This document shows, piece after piece, positions 42,364 through 50,571 of a DNA stretch of 64,000 nt (position 1 is its first letter; each line of letters opens with the position of its first letter). The notes under the pieces were generated by a model. The model was not told where the DNA came from, searched no databases, and worked only from the letters and a program-made list of their open reading frames with translations. The position numbers and the translations under genes are program-made. Origin of the DNA: Arthrobacter sp. Lineage in GTDB: Bacteria > Actinomycetota > Actinomycetes > Actinomycetales > Micrococcaceae. Location: the NCBI GenBank assembly GCA_026393275.1, contig JAPLAM010000095.1, positions 62,001-126,000 on the forward strand, written 5' to 3'.

Positions 42364-43689
42364 CTATTCGGTGGCTGTGGGTTGGCCGTTGGGGGCCTCC
42401 AGCGTCAGGCCCTCCAGGCTTGGAACTTGCAATCCCGCGACTCGCACGGCCGTGGCGCCCGCTCCGTTGGCGATGATCTTCCCGCCGACGGTCAGTGTGC
42501 CGACGGGGCCTTCCAGGTCCACGCTGGCCAGACCGTCGCCGTCGGTGGAGATGTCCGCGCCGATGTCAACGGAGCCGATGTGTCCGGTGGGCTTCACGCT
42601 CAGGGCGATAGCCGAGAGGGGCATGAGGACGCCCTTGACCAGACTTTCGCCGGTGCCGCCGGAGGTGGACAGGCTGCCCTTGATGGTCAGTTTGGGCAGG
42701 TCACGGCTGACCTGAACCCCCACGGATCCATCGCCCCGCGTAGTGATGGAGTCGAAGATGGCCTCGTTCAGCGAGCCATCGTAGACGTTGAATCCGCGCG
42801 CGCCCAGGCCTGTGGTTTCAATGGGCGCCTCAACCCTTAGGACTCCGATGTCGCCGAAATTCACGAAGCCGATGCCGCTGGGTCCGCGCGAGGTGACTTT
42901 GGCCTTGGCCGTCCAGTTCTCCACGGCGCCCCAGTTGTCCAGCACCATGTCGTTCTGGCCGAACGTGGTGGTGGTGCCTAGGTTCAGCACTTCCGCGGCA
43001 TGGGCGCCGCTGATGATGAAGACGCCGCCGCTGATCAGGTCCGGGGTGCCGGGGGCGATGCCGCCGTCGGAGAAGACGTCTCCGGTGGAGAGCAGTTCGA
43101 CGGCGACCGTGCCGCCGTCGGCCTTGCCCGCCCGGTCCCCGTGGCCGCCGACGAAAACGCCGCCGCCGCGCACCGGGGCCCCGGCACTGCCGGCGGAGAT
43201 GTTTTCCAAACGCGCGGTGAGGACCACGCCCCGATCAGGCTGCCGGTTCCAGAGGGTGAAGGCGCCCTGCAGGGCCTCGACGCCGAACCCGGTGGGCCGG
43301 TCCGCGCGGCCCCGGGTGTCGGCCTCGGCGACGTGCACGCCCTCGGCCTCGATGCGGCCGGCACGGATGCTGCCTTCCGCGGTCAGGTAGACCTGCCCGA
43401 AGCTGGTGACGTTCTTCAGCCGGAGTGTGCCCAGGTCCTCCACTGTGGGGTCGTTGTAAATGGCGAGCTCATGCGCCGAGGTGCGGACGGTGACATTCTC
43501 CACCGAGTTATCGCTCGTCAGCCGCAGGCCCTTGGCCCCAAAGACCAACTCCCCTCCGCGCAACGCCACCCCGGGCGGCAGTGTCACCGAAGGCATCCCC
43601 TTCAGGATTCCGGAGATTTCCACTTCCGTGGCACCCGAGGACAAAGCCTCATTGAGCTGCGCAACGTCTGATACCCGGGTCCAGGACAC
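42364..43689 (-). CDS. right-handed beta-helix repeat protein, hypothetical
   Basis: A 441-residue protein made of repeated short beta-strand turns rich in G, N, D, V and I, for example LRLKNVTSFGQVYLTAEGSIRAGRIEAEGV, AEVLNLGTTTTFGQNDMVLDNWGAVENW, GSVDIGADISTDGDGLASVDLEGPVGTLTVGGKI. This is the pattern of a parallel beta-helix such as pectate-lyase-like or adhesin folds. There is no signal peptide and no catalytic residue set I recognise. The N-terminal VSDVAQLNEALSSGATEVEISG resembles the capping strand of such folds. It may be cytoplasmic or exported by another route. Confidence 0.65.
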   Translation of the reverse strand: MSWTRVSDVAQLNEALSSGATEVEISGILKGMPSVTLPPGVALRGGELVFGAKGLRLTSDNSVENVTVRTSAHELAIYNDPTVEDLGTLRLKNVTSFGQVYLTAEGSIRAGRIEAEGVHVAEADTRGRADRPTGFGVEALQGAFTLWNRQPDRGVVLTARLENISAGSAGAPVRGGGVFVGGHGDRAGKADGGTVAVELLSTGDVFSDGGIAPGTPDLISGGVFIISGAHAAEVLNLGTTTTFGQNDMVLDNWGAVENWTAKAKVTSRGPSGIGFVNFGDIGVLRVEAPIETTGLGARGFNVYDGSLNEAIFDSITTRGDGSVGVQVSRDLPKLTIKGSLSTSGGTGESLVKGVLMPLSAIALSVKPTGHIGSVDIGADISTDGDGLASVDLEGPVGTLTVGGKIIANGAGATAVRVAGLQVPSLEGLTLEAPNGQPTATE

Positions 43690-43736
43690 AACGACACCAC
43701 CATTCTTCGGATCGGAATTTCAGGGCGAGGCCCACA

Positions 43737-44192
43737 TTAGCGCGGGCCGCTCGTGGTTGTAAGCCTTTGGCTGTGGGGCCAGACCGTAAAGGTTGCGAAG
43801 GTCGGTTCTAGAAAGCGATTCGTCTGACGCCCAGCTGACCAACGCACCTTTAAGTATCGCCGGACGCCGATGGGAGGAAAACCGGCTGATCGTGCGCCCA
43901 TTACGAGGCCGGGATCAGCGTTCCGTGCACCCATGGCAAGGTCGGCTGCGGGCGACGGGCCGTCTGTGGGGCGATCAAGGTGTGGGTACAGCTTTTTTTG
44001 GGTCCTTGAGAGGGGTGGCAGGATGGCGCTGAACGCGAGTGCGAGCATGAAGGCCATGCCGATTTTAATGCTGGTGTCCGTAAGAATGCCGGTCCCCCAA
44101 GGGCTGTTGGTGCCGCTGTAAGCGATGAGCTGGAACAGTGACCCGATCACCGTACCGGTCGCCGGCCAGCCAGTTGCCGTGCCGGCCGACAC
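43737..44192 (-). CDS. uncertain small ORF with membrane segments, possibly a gene fragment
   Basis: A 151-residue open frame. The first third contains hydrophobic stretches (TVIGSLFQLIAYSGT, SIKIGMAFMLALAFSAILPPL) that look like part of a real membrane protein. The remainder is irregular and Arg/Pro-rich, as in shadow frames. It overlaps the TetR fragment on the opposite strand by a few bases. It probably represents the remnant of a transporter gene; it may not be expressed. Confidence 0.3.
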   Translation of the reverse strand: MSAGTATGWPATGTVIGSLFQLIAYSGTNSPWGTGILTDTSIKIGMAFMLALAFSAILPPLSRTQKKLYPHLDRPTDGPSPAADLAMGARNADPGLVMGARSAGFPPIGVRRYLKVRWSAGRQTNRFLEPTFATFTVWPHSQRLTTTSGPR

Positions 44193-44366
44193 CGGGAGCC
44201 GCGCCCTCGATCGCGGCTGTTCGCCGCGGTTGCCGCAGCGCTGCCCGGAGGAGCGGATGACGAGATCGCCTCAGTGGTCGGCGTTGTGTGGCGCCAGATC
44301 CACGGGCTGGTGTCACTGGATCTGGCCAGCGCAACGGCGGCAGGCTGGACCTGGGATGCGGCCTAG
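44181..44366 (+). pseudogene. TetR-family regulator C-terminal fragment
   Basis: In the frame ending at TAG 44364-44366, RLFAAVAAALPGGADDEIASVVGVV followed by WRQIHGLVSLDLASATAAGWTWDAA matches the C-terminal (WHG-type) ligand domain of a TetR/AcrR regulator. No HTH is found upstream; the preceding sequence is unrelated. The ORF track missed it because there is no start codon. It is a truncated gene left in the island. Confidence 0.65.
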
Positions 44367-44542
44367 GACGCCGCGTCCGGCAGACTGGCCGCTCGCTGGG
44401 ACGCTAAGGAAGATCAGTCCTCAACCATCCGGCGGACGACGGCCTCGGCGATCAGCCGTCGAAAACCCGGATATCGTGACGACCGGCGAGCAGGTTCATC
44501 AGCGTAAACCTCCTGTGCTGCGACAGGTTGTTCAGCTACGGA

Positions 44543-44556
44543 ACGTGGTGGAGTTT
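44543..44556 (+). repeat. att-like direct repeat, copy 3
   Basis: ACGTGGTGGAGTTT, continued by GGGTTCAACGTCTAA. Translated it reads NVVEFGFNV-stop, almost the exact C-terminus of YchF (DVVEFRFNV-stop), in GC-richer codons. It looks like the displaced original ychF 3' end, marking the right boundary of the island. Confidence 0.65.
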
Positions 44557-44778
44557 GGGTTCAACGTCTAATTACTGACCTCCTGAGACCTTTCGTGATG
44601 GCCGCTGAGAGCATGTGTTCAAAGGGGCCATGTGCTTTCTGTGAGGTGTGAGGGATTCACGGACGAGGCGGGCACCGGCCGTTGACGATCGCTGGAATCC
44701 GCACCTGTTCTTCCAAGACCGGAAAGATTCGGGCCAGCCAAGGGTCTTCGCCCCGCCGCGCTAATGGATTGGCCCGGG

Positions 44779-45474
44779 CTATGAGGCGGACTCAAGCCAG
44801 GAGCTAACGGCGTCCCGTGCCGCGGCCGGCTGCTCGTGGAACAGGAAGTGGCCGGCACCCTCGACGACGGTGAACCGGGCCGTAGGCAGTGCTTCTGCTA
44901 TTTCTTCGGCAGCGTTGAGAGGGATGAAGCGGTCCTGGGCTCCGTGGATGATCGCAGTCGGGCAGGCGATGGACGGCAGAATCGAGCGGAGATCGGCGCG
45001 CTGAACGACTGCCCGCTGCTGTCGGAGAAAGGCTTCTGCGCCGACGGGGATGGTCATCGAGCGCCAGGCGGCCAGGAGCGCATCGTCAGATTCGTTGCCT
45101 GCCGCGACGATGCCTGGGAAGGCGGCGTCGACCAGAGCGTCGAAATGGCCGCCTTCAACTAGCGCAGACTGGCGCGCCCGCGCTTGGATCTGCTGCGTGG
45201 TGTCGGCTCGGGCGGAGGTGCTGACGAGTGCGAGTGCGGAGACACGCGTAGGCGCTTGTCGGATGACTTCGAGGGCGACGTATCCTCCCATGCTTGTTCC
45301 GAGAACAGCAATGTCGCCGACGTTCTCGCGAAGGATCCGTTCCGCCATGGCCGCGATGGTGTTGTCGTGCCGGGTGTCGGCCAAACTGACCGACCCGCGC
45401 GCCCAGACGGTATCCAGCACCGGGGCGTAAGCGAGCGGAGAGCAGAGCAGCGGCGGTATGAGGACGATCTTCAC
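44779..45474 (-). CDS. alpha/beta hydrolase
   Basis: A 231-residue alpha/beta hydrolase. The nucleophile elbow is AVLGTSMGGYVAL (Ser about residue 61). The acid is in IIHGAQDRFIPL, and the catalytic His is in VEGAGHFLFHEQP near the end. Short length and lack of an extended lid suggest a small-ester or lactone hydrolase. GTG start. It lies 107 nt downstream of the LLM oxidoreductase on the same strand, so the two may act on related compounds. Confidence 0.88.
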   Translation of the reverse strand: MKIVLIPPLLCSPLAYAPVLDTVWARGSVSLADTRHDNTIAAMAERILRENVGDIAVLGTSMGGYVALEVIRQAPTRVSALALVSTSARADTTQQIQARARQSALVEGGHFDALVDAAFPGIVAAGNESDDALLAAWRSMTIPVGAEAFLRQQRAVVQRADLRSILPSIACPTAIIHGAQDRFIPLNAAEEIAEALPTARFTVVEGAGHFLFHEQPAAARDAVSSWLESAS

Positions 45475-45581
45475 GTTCTCAGTCTTGCTGCTGCCGTCGA
45501 CATTTACCTAACGCAGGCGTTCTGGCTCACGGGAAGCATTTCCCGCTGATTGAGCGTGGCTACGAAGTGCGTCCCGCCTGC

Positions 45582-46625
45582 TCAACCCCCGGCCGGAGAC
45601 CAGCCCAGGGCGGGACCCAACTTGGTGGCGATGTCAGTCAGGATCTGGACGTAGTCCTCATGGTCGAAGCTGAAGGGCAGCGCGAACGCCACCTCGTCGA
45701 CCTCCTGAAAGCCGGCGTGCGCGTATAACTGCTCGGCAATCTGATCGCTGGTGCCGATGAGATCGGCGGCGAACAGCATCGCTTTTGGCCCCTGCGGCGC
45801 ACGGGTTCGGGGAGTGCGTTCATCGACGTACCGTTGGTATTTTTCCCGCTGTTTCGCTGACGCCGCATCGGTCGGAATTACCACCAGGCCTTGCGAGACC
45901 CGGGCCTGTCCGTGCGCTGCAGCCGATGTCGCGGCAGCTTCACGGTAGGCGCGGATTTGTGACCGCTGGAGTTGGGCAAACGCCGGTTCCTCATTCGTTT
46001 CGGCGAACATCACGCTGCTGGAGAGCAGATTGAATCCGTTTGCCCCGGCCCAGATGGCCGACTTCTTGCTTGCCGCCCCATACCAAAGACGCTCGCGTAG
46101 CCCGGACGAGTGCGGCTCGACGCGGTTGGAGAATTCCTCGACGACACCCTGCTTGCCGGAAAATTCCCGGACCTGTTCGCCCGCAATCAAACGGGCAAGC
46201 CGATCCAAGCGTGCGTAGCTGAAGTCCTCCAACTCGGCGGAATCCGGGTACAACTCGTGCTTTACCGTGTCGTAGTGCATCGGTTCACCCACACTCAGGC
46301 CCGGATTGATCCGTCCGCCGGCGAGCAGATCCACGGTGGCCAGGTCCTCGGCCAGGCGCAACGGGTTTTCCCAGCCCATCGGGGTCACTGCGGTTCCAAG
46401 CTCGATCCGGGAGGTGCGCTGGCTGGCCGCTGCCATGATCGCAATGGGGGAGGAGATGCCGAACTGCAGATGGCGGTGGCGCAGCCAGGCGCTGTCGAAG
46501 CCAAGCCGCTCGCCCAGTTCGATGACCTGCAACGTCGATTCGTGCCCCGCGGCTGGATCCGCCGGATCGAACAGGCCGATCGTGAGGAATCCAAGCTTGC
46601 GCAGCGGTCGTGAGGAGTCAGGCAT
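45582..46625 (-). CDS. LLM class flavin-dependent oxidoreductase
   Basis: A 347-residue luciferase-like TIM barrel. LGFLTIGLFDPADPAAGHESTLQVIELGERLGFDSAWLRHRHL at the N-terminus, SRIELGTAVTPMGWENPLRLAEDLATVDLLAGGRINPGLSVG in the core, and IGTSDQIAEQLYAHAGFQEVDEVAFALPF near the end are family-typical. It probably uses FMNH2 to oxygenate an organic substrate. AGGAAG precedes the ATG. A GGGATC-N11-GATCCC inverted repeat at 46638-46660, just upstream, could be an operator. Confidence 0.87.
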   Translation of the reverse strand: MPDSSRPLRKLGFLTIGLFDPADPAAGHESTLQVIELGERLGFDSAWLRHRHLQFGISSPIAIMAAASQRTSRIELGTAVTPMGWENPLRLAEDLATVDLLAGGRINPGLSVGEPMHYDTVKHELYPDSAELEDFSYARLDRLARLIAGEQVREFSGKQGVVEEFSNRVEPHSSGLRERLWYGAASKKSAIWAGANGFNLLSSSVMFAETNEEPAFAQLQRSQIRAYREAAATSAAAHGQARVSQGLVVIPTDAASAKQREKYQRYVDERTPRTRAPQGPKAMLFAADLIGTSDQIAEQLYAHAGFQEVDEVAFALPFSFDHEDYVQILTDIATKLGPALGWSPAGG

Positions 46626-47067
46626 GGGCTTCCTTTAGGGATCGGTGTACGGCTGATCCCCATGTTATGTGGGCGGCCGGGGTTCCTACCGGCAACGGCG
46701 GGAAGTTACCCTCCACGATACTGACGGTGGAAGAGGGCCGTTCGTCCCGAGGGTTCCCCGAGCAGTAATGGCTGATTAACTCTAAAAACCCTGATTCACA
46801 AGAAGCGCGGCTTTTCTGCCTTTGTCCTTATCCCGAAGTTTCACATCCGTCAATGAATTTCGACAAGATTTTACATACGAGGCCGTCAATTGTTGCAGCT
46901 CGATAACGAACCATATCTGCGGTCAACTTTCCTGCCGTTCCGCGCCGCTGTGGGCTTACGCTTCATGCCATGTGAGACGGGCCACACTGCCGCTGGGGGA
47001 GTGTGGGACGTCTGCCTGGTGCCCTTCAGCGCCGGTCTCATCCACACCACAGAAACAAGGAGGCGGA
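46626..47067. other. 442-bp intergenic region between divergent genes
   Basis: Holds the upstream regions of the LLM gene and of the first dipeptide-type binding protein. GGGATC-N11-GATCCC (46638-46660) is the only clear inverted repeat. The middle is AT-rich (about 46780-46910), likely containing the plus-strand promoter, but I cannot pick one -10/-35 pair with confidence. Tracked ORFs here are N-terminal extensions or shadows. Confidence 0.5.
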
Positions 47068-48846
47068 ATGCGCTTCGGTCGTATTTCCAAAGCAGTGGGG
47101 GTCGCGGCGGCAGCTGCACTCGCACTGAGTGCCTGCGCGGGCAATGGCGGCGGGTCAACCCCGTCGACTGCTGCGGCAGCCAAGTCAGGCGGATCGGCAA
47201 CGGTCGTCGAGGTGAACGCGTTCAACACGTTCAACCCGAACACCGCTGACGGCAACACTGATATCAACTCGAAGATCAGCTATGCCACCCACTCCGGGTT
47301 CTACTACATCGATAACAAGCTGAACGTTGTTCGCAACGAGAAGTTTGGCAAGATGGAGAAAACCTCGGACAACCCGCTGACGGTCAAGTACACCATCAAC
47401 GACGGCGTCAAGTGGTCCGACGGCACCCCCGTCACCGCCGCCGACCTCCTCCTGCAGTGGGCCGCCTTCTCCGGCTACTACAACGACGCCGACGCAGACG
47501 CCAAGACCGGAACGTCCTACTTCTCCTATGCCGGCGACCCGACCGGCATCGCGCTCACCGATTTCCCGGAAATGGGTGCCGACGGCCGCTCCATGACCAT
47601 CAAGTACTCCAAGCCCTTCGCTGACTGGGAAATCGCCCTCGGCGGCCCCGGCGTCGACATCCCGGCCCACGTGCTCGCCAAGAAGGCCGGCCTGGCCGAT
47701 ACCAAGGCATTCGTCGACCTGCTCAAGGGCATGCCTCGCGGCGACGCGAAGGCCCCGAAGCCGGCAAATGCCCAGCTGAAGACGATGTCCGACATGTGGA
47801 ACACCGGTTTTGACACCAAGACCCTGCCGGCAGACCCGAGCCTGTACCTGTCCAACGGTCCGTTCATCGTCAAGAGCGTCAACCAGGACCAGTCCCTGAC
47901 CATGGTCAAGAACAAGGACTACAACTGGGGCCCGGCAGCAAACCTGGATGAGATCACCGTCCGCTACATCGGTGAGGCTCCCGCTCAGGTCCAGGCATTG
48001 AAGAACGGCGAAGCAGACATCATCGCACCGCAGGCTTCCGCCGACACGGTGGACCAGCTGAAGGCGCTCCAAAGCCAGGGTGTCACTGTCGACGTGGGCA
48101 ACCAGCTCGCTTATGACCACCTCGACCTGAACTACAGCGGACCGTTCGCCGACAAGAACGTGCGCGACGCGTTCATGAAGGTTGTTCCGCGCCAGGACAT
48201 CGTTGACAAAATCGTCAAGAAGCTTGACCCGAAGGCGGCCCCGCTGGATTCCCAGCTGTTCGTCCCGGACCAGGCTTCCTACGCCGATTCGGTGAAGAAC
48301 AACGGATCCTCGGCCTACAAGGCTGCAGACGTCGACGGCGCCAAGAAGCTCCTCAACGGTGCCACCCCCGAAGTTCGCATCATGTACAACAAGGACAACC
48401 CCAACCGCGTTGACGCCTTCTCCCTGATCCGCGAGTCTGCCACCAAGGCCGGCTTCAAGATCGTCGACGGCGGCCTTGGCAAGTCCGACTGGGGCAAGGC
48501 CCTGGGCAAGGGCGGCTACGACGCCACCATCTTCGGCTGGAGCAACCCGGGTGTCGGCGTCTCCGGCGTTCCGCAGATCTTCAAGACCGGCAACGACTCC
48601 AACTTCAACAAGTTCACCGATCCCGAAGCCGACAAGCTGATGGACGAACTGATTGTCACAACGGACAAGAGCAAGCAGGACGGACTCATCCAGCAGATCG
48701 ACAAGAAGATCTGGGATTCCGCCTACGGCCTGCCACTGTTCCAGTCGGTCGGCGTGGACGCCTACAGCGACCGCATCACCGGCGTGAAGTACATGCCGAA
48801 CCAGACCGGCGTCTGGTGGAACTTCTGGGAGTGGGCACAGAAGTAG
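47068..48846 (+). CDS. peptide ABC transporter substrate-binding lipoprotein (family 5), cluster 1
   Basis: A 592-residue SBP_bac_5 protein from ATG 47068 (AAGGAGG). Signal peptide with lipobox LALSACAG, a Gly/Ser/Thr linker, then the family body: LTVKYTINDGVKWSDGTPVTAADLLLQW, NGPFIVKSVNQDQSLTMVKN, and a C-terminal YGLPLFQSVGVDAYSDRI. It captures oligo/dipeptides or similar solutes for the permeases downstream. The first codons and ribosome site are near-identical to those of the cluster 2 binding protein. A strong hairpin after it would lower read-through into the permease genes. Confidence 0.9.
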   Translation: MRFGRISKAVGVAAAAALALSACAGNGGGSTPSTAAAAKSGGSATVVEVNAFNTFNPNTADGNTDINSKISYATHSGFYYIDNKLNVVRNEKFGKMEKTSDNPLTVKYTINDGVKWSDGTPVTAADLLLQWAAFSGYYNDADADAKTGTSYFSYAGDPTGIALTDFPEMGADGRSMTIKYSKPFADWEIALGGPGVDIPAHVLAKKAGLADTKAFVDLLKGMPRGDAKAPKPANAQLKTMSDMWNTGFDTKTLPADPSLYLSNGPFIVKSVNQDQSLTMVKNKDYNWGPAANLDEITVRYIGEAPAQVQALKNGEADIIAPQASADTVDQLKALQSQGVTVDVGNQLAYDHLDLNYSGPFADKNVRDAFMKVVPRQDIVDKIVKKLDPKAAPLDSQLFVPDQASYADSVKNNGSSAYKAADVDGAKKLLNGATPEVRIMYNKDNPNRVDAFSLIRESATKAGFKIVDGGLGKSDWGKALGKGGYDATIFGWSNPGVGVSGVPQIFKTGNDSNFNKFTDPEADKLMDELIVTTDKSKQDGLIQQIDKKIWDSAYGLPLFQSVGVDAYSDRITGVKYMPNQTGVWWNFWEWAQK

Positions 48847-48876
48847 CCGACGACCGCAAGTAGCACTTAGCTAGCT

Positions 48877-48916
48877 AAAGGCGTCGGGACCACGGCTCTA
48901 CGGTCCCGACGCCTTT
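48877..48916 (+). terminator. intrinsic terminator between binding-protein and permease genes
   Basis: AAAGGCGTCGGGACC and GGTCCCGACGCCTTT form a perfect 15-bp stem with a 10-nt loop; the right arm ends in TTT. It probably attenuates, giving excess binding protein over permeases. Confidence 0.8.
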
Positions 48917-49029
48917 CTAGCGGCACCACCCGACGATGGCTTGGCCGCCACCGAATCCCCGCGGCACCCGGCCGAACTCTGCGACCGGTCCTGGCAATCC
49001 CTGGGCCCGAATACCGAGGTTCTTCTTCA

Positions 49030-50571
49030 ATGGTGACTTACATAGTCCGGCGGCTTATGACAGCAGCCCTCATTCTTCTCGGCGCCTCCTTCCTGGTGTA
49101 TCTCCTGACAGCGGCGTCCGGAGACCCCCTCGAGGAATTCCGCGCCAACAACTCGCCGCAAAAACAGGCGTTGATGGACTCGCGCACCCAGCTCCTGCAA
49201 CTCGACGTCCCCGCCCCTGTCCGCTACTTCAAGTGGCTCGGCGGCGCGGCCCAGTGCCTCATCCCGTTCGCCAACTCCTGTGACCTTGGCAAGAACATCG
49301 CAGGCCAGCCCGTCACCGACGCGCTGGGCCATGCGCTCATCCAGACCCTGACGCTGGTCACCGGCGCCACAGTGCTGGCCATCCTGATCGGAATCACGCT
49401 GGGCATCATCACCGCCCTGCGCCAGTACAGCACCTTGGACTACGGCGTGACGTTCATGGCCTTCCTGTTCTTCTCGCTGCCGATCTTCTGGGTCGCCGTC
49501 CTGCTCAAGGAATTCGGCGCCATCGGCTTCAACAACTTCCTACGGAGCCCGGACGTGCCGTTGCCGGTGGCACTGGGAATCGGCGTCGGGCTGGGAATCG
49601 TGGCTGCCGTCGCCTCCGGCGGCGCTCCGAAGCGGCGCCTGACCGTCGGCGGTGCAGTGTTCGCCTTTGTCAGTGCGGTGCTGATCTACTTCTCCGCCAC
49701 CGAATGGTTCAAGACGCCGGGCCTTGGTCCGGTCGTCATCGCCATCGCGGGTGTCGGCATCGCCTTCGCCGTCACCCTGCTGTCCGCCGGACTGAAAAAC
49801 CGCAAGGCGCTGCAGTCGGCGCTGATCGCCGTCGGCGTCGGCGTGATCCTGTACTTCTTGGTCCAGCCGCTGCTCAATGAGGCGACCTTCCTCATGATTG
49901 TGCTGCTGGCCATTGCCGCCATCGCAGTGGGCCTGGGGATCGGTTACGTGATGGGCGGCTACGACCGCGGCCAGTCCATGCGTGCCGCCGCCATCACGTC
50001 CTTCCTGGTCGGATTCCTGATCCTGCTGGACCGCTTCATGCAGGCCTGGCCGAGCTACTTCAACAACAGCCGGGTACGGGGCCGGCCGATTGCGACCATT
50101 GGGGCCGGCACGCCGAACATCGAAGGCGACTTCTGGGTCCTCGGCCTGGACTCGTTCACCCACCTGATCCTGCCGACTATGGCCCTGATCCTGATTTCCC
50201 TGGCCAGCTACACGCGGTTCACCCGGGCCTCGATGCTGGAAATCATGAACATGGACTACATCCGGACCGCGCGCGCCAAGGGCGTCTCGGAGCGCACCGT
50301 CGTGATGCGGCACGCCTTCCGTAACGCGCTGATCCCGATCGCCACCATCGTGGCCTTCGATATTGGCGGCCTGATCGGCGGCGCGGTCATCACCGAATCA
50401 GTCTTCTCGGTCCGGGGCATGGGTTTCCTCTTCCTGGACGGCATCTCCCACATCGACCCCAACCCGGTCATGGGCGTCTTCGTCTGTGTGGCCATCACGG
50501 CCATGGGTTTCAACCTCGTAGCGGACCTCGCCTACTCCGCACTTGATCCGCGCGTAAGGGTAAAAGCATGA
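49030..50571 (+). CDS. Dpp/Opp-type ABC permease (DppB-like) with large insertion, cluster 1
   Basis: A 513-residue permease, against the usual 310-340. N-terminal MVTYIVRRLMTAALILLGASFLVYLL and the first helices are standard. The C-terminal EAA loop is YIRTARAKGVSERTVVMRHAFRNALIPIATI. Between them, at about residues 175-345, lies an insertion with roughly five or six extra hydrophobic helices (for example VALGIGVGLGIVAAVAS, VVIAIAGVGIAFAVTLLS, FLMIVLLAIAAIAVGLGIG). Forms the peptide channel with the next gene. Stop overlaps the next start (ATGA). Confidence 0.9.
   Translation: MVTYIVRRLMTAALILLGASFLVYLLTAASGDPLEEFRANNSPQKQALMDSRTQLLQLDVPAPVRYFKWLGGAAQCLIPFANSCDLGKNIAGQPVTDALGHALIQTLTLVTGATVLAILIGITLGIITALRQYSTLDYGVTFMAFLFFSLPIFWVAVLLKEFGAIGFNNFLRSPDVPLPVALGIGVGLGIVAAVASGGAPKRRLTVGGAVFAFVSAVLIYFSATEWFKTPGLGPVVIAIAGVGIAFAVTLLSAGLKNRKALQSALIAVGVGVILYFLVQPLLNEATFLMIVLLAIAAIAVGLGIGYVMGGYDRGQSMRAAAITSFLVGFLILLDRFMQAWPSYFNNSRVRGRPIATIGAGTPNIEGDFWVLGLDSFTHLILPTMALILISLASYTRFTRASMLEIMNMDYIRTARAKGVSERTVVMRHAFRNALIPIATIVAFDIGGLIGGAVITESVFSVRGMGFLFLDGISHIDPNPVMGVFVCVAITAMGFNLVADLAYSALDPRVRVKA

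Noticed and set aside
40660-44571. Insertion sequence or intact prophage
   Set aside because: No transposase, integrase or phage structural gene and no terminal inverted repeats were seen; only att-like repeats and gene fragments remain.
46822-47067. N-terminal extension of the cluster 1 binding protein
   Set aside because: The lipoprotein signal peptide and AAGGAGG site set the start at 47068.
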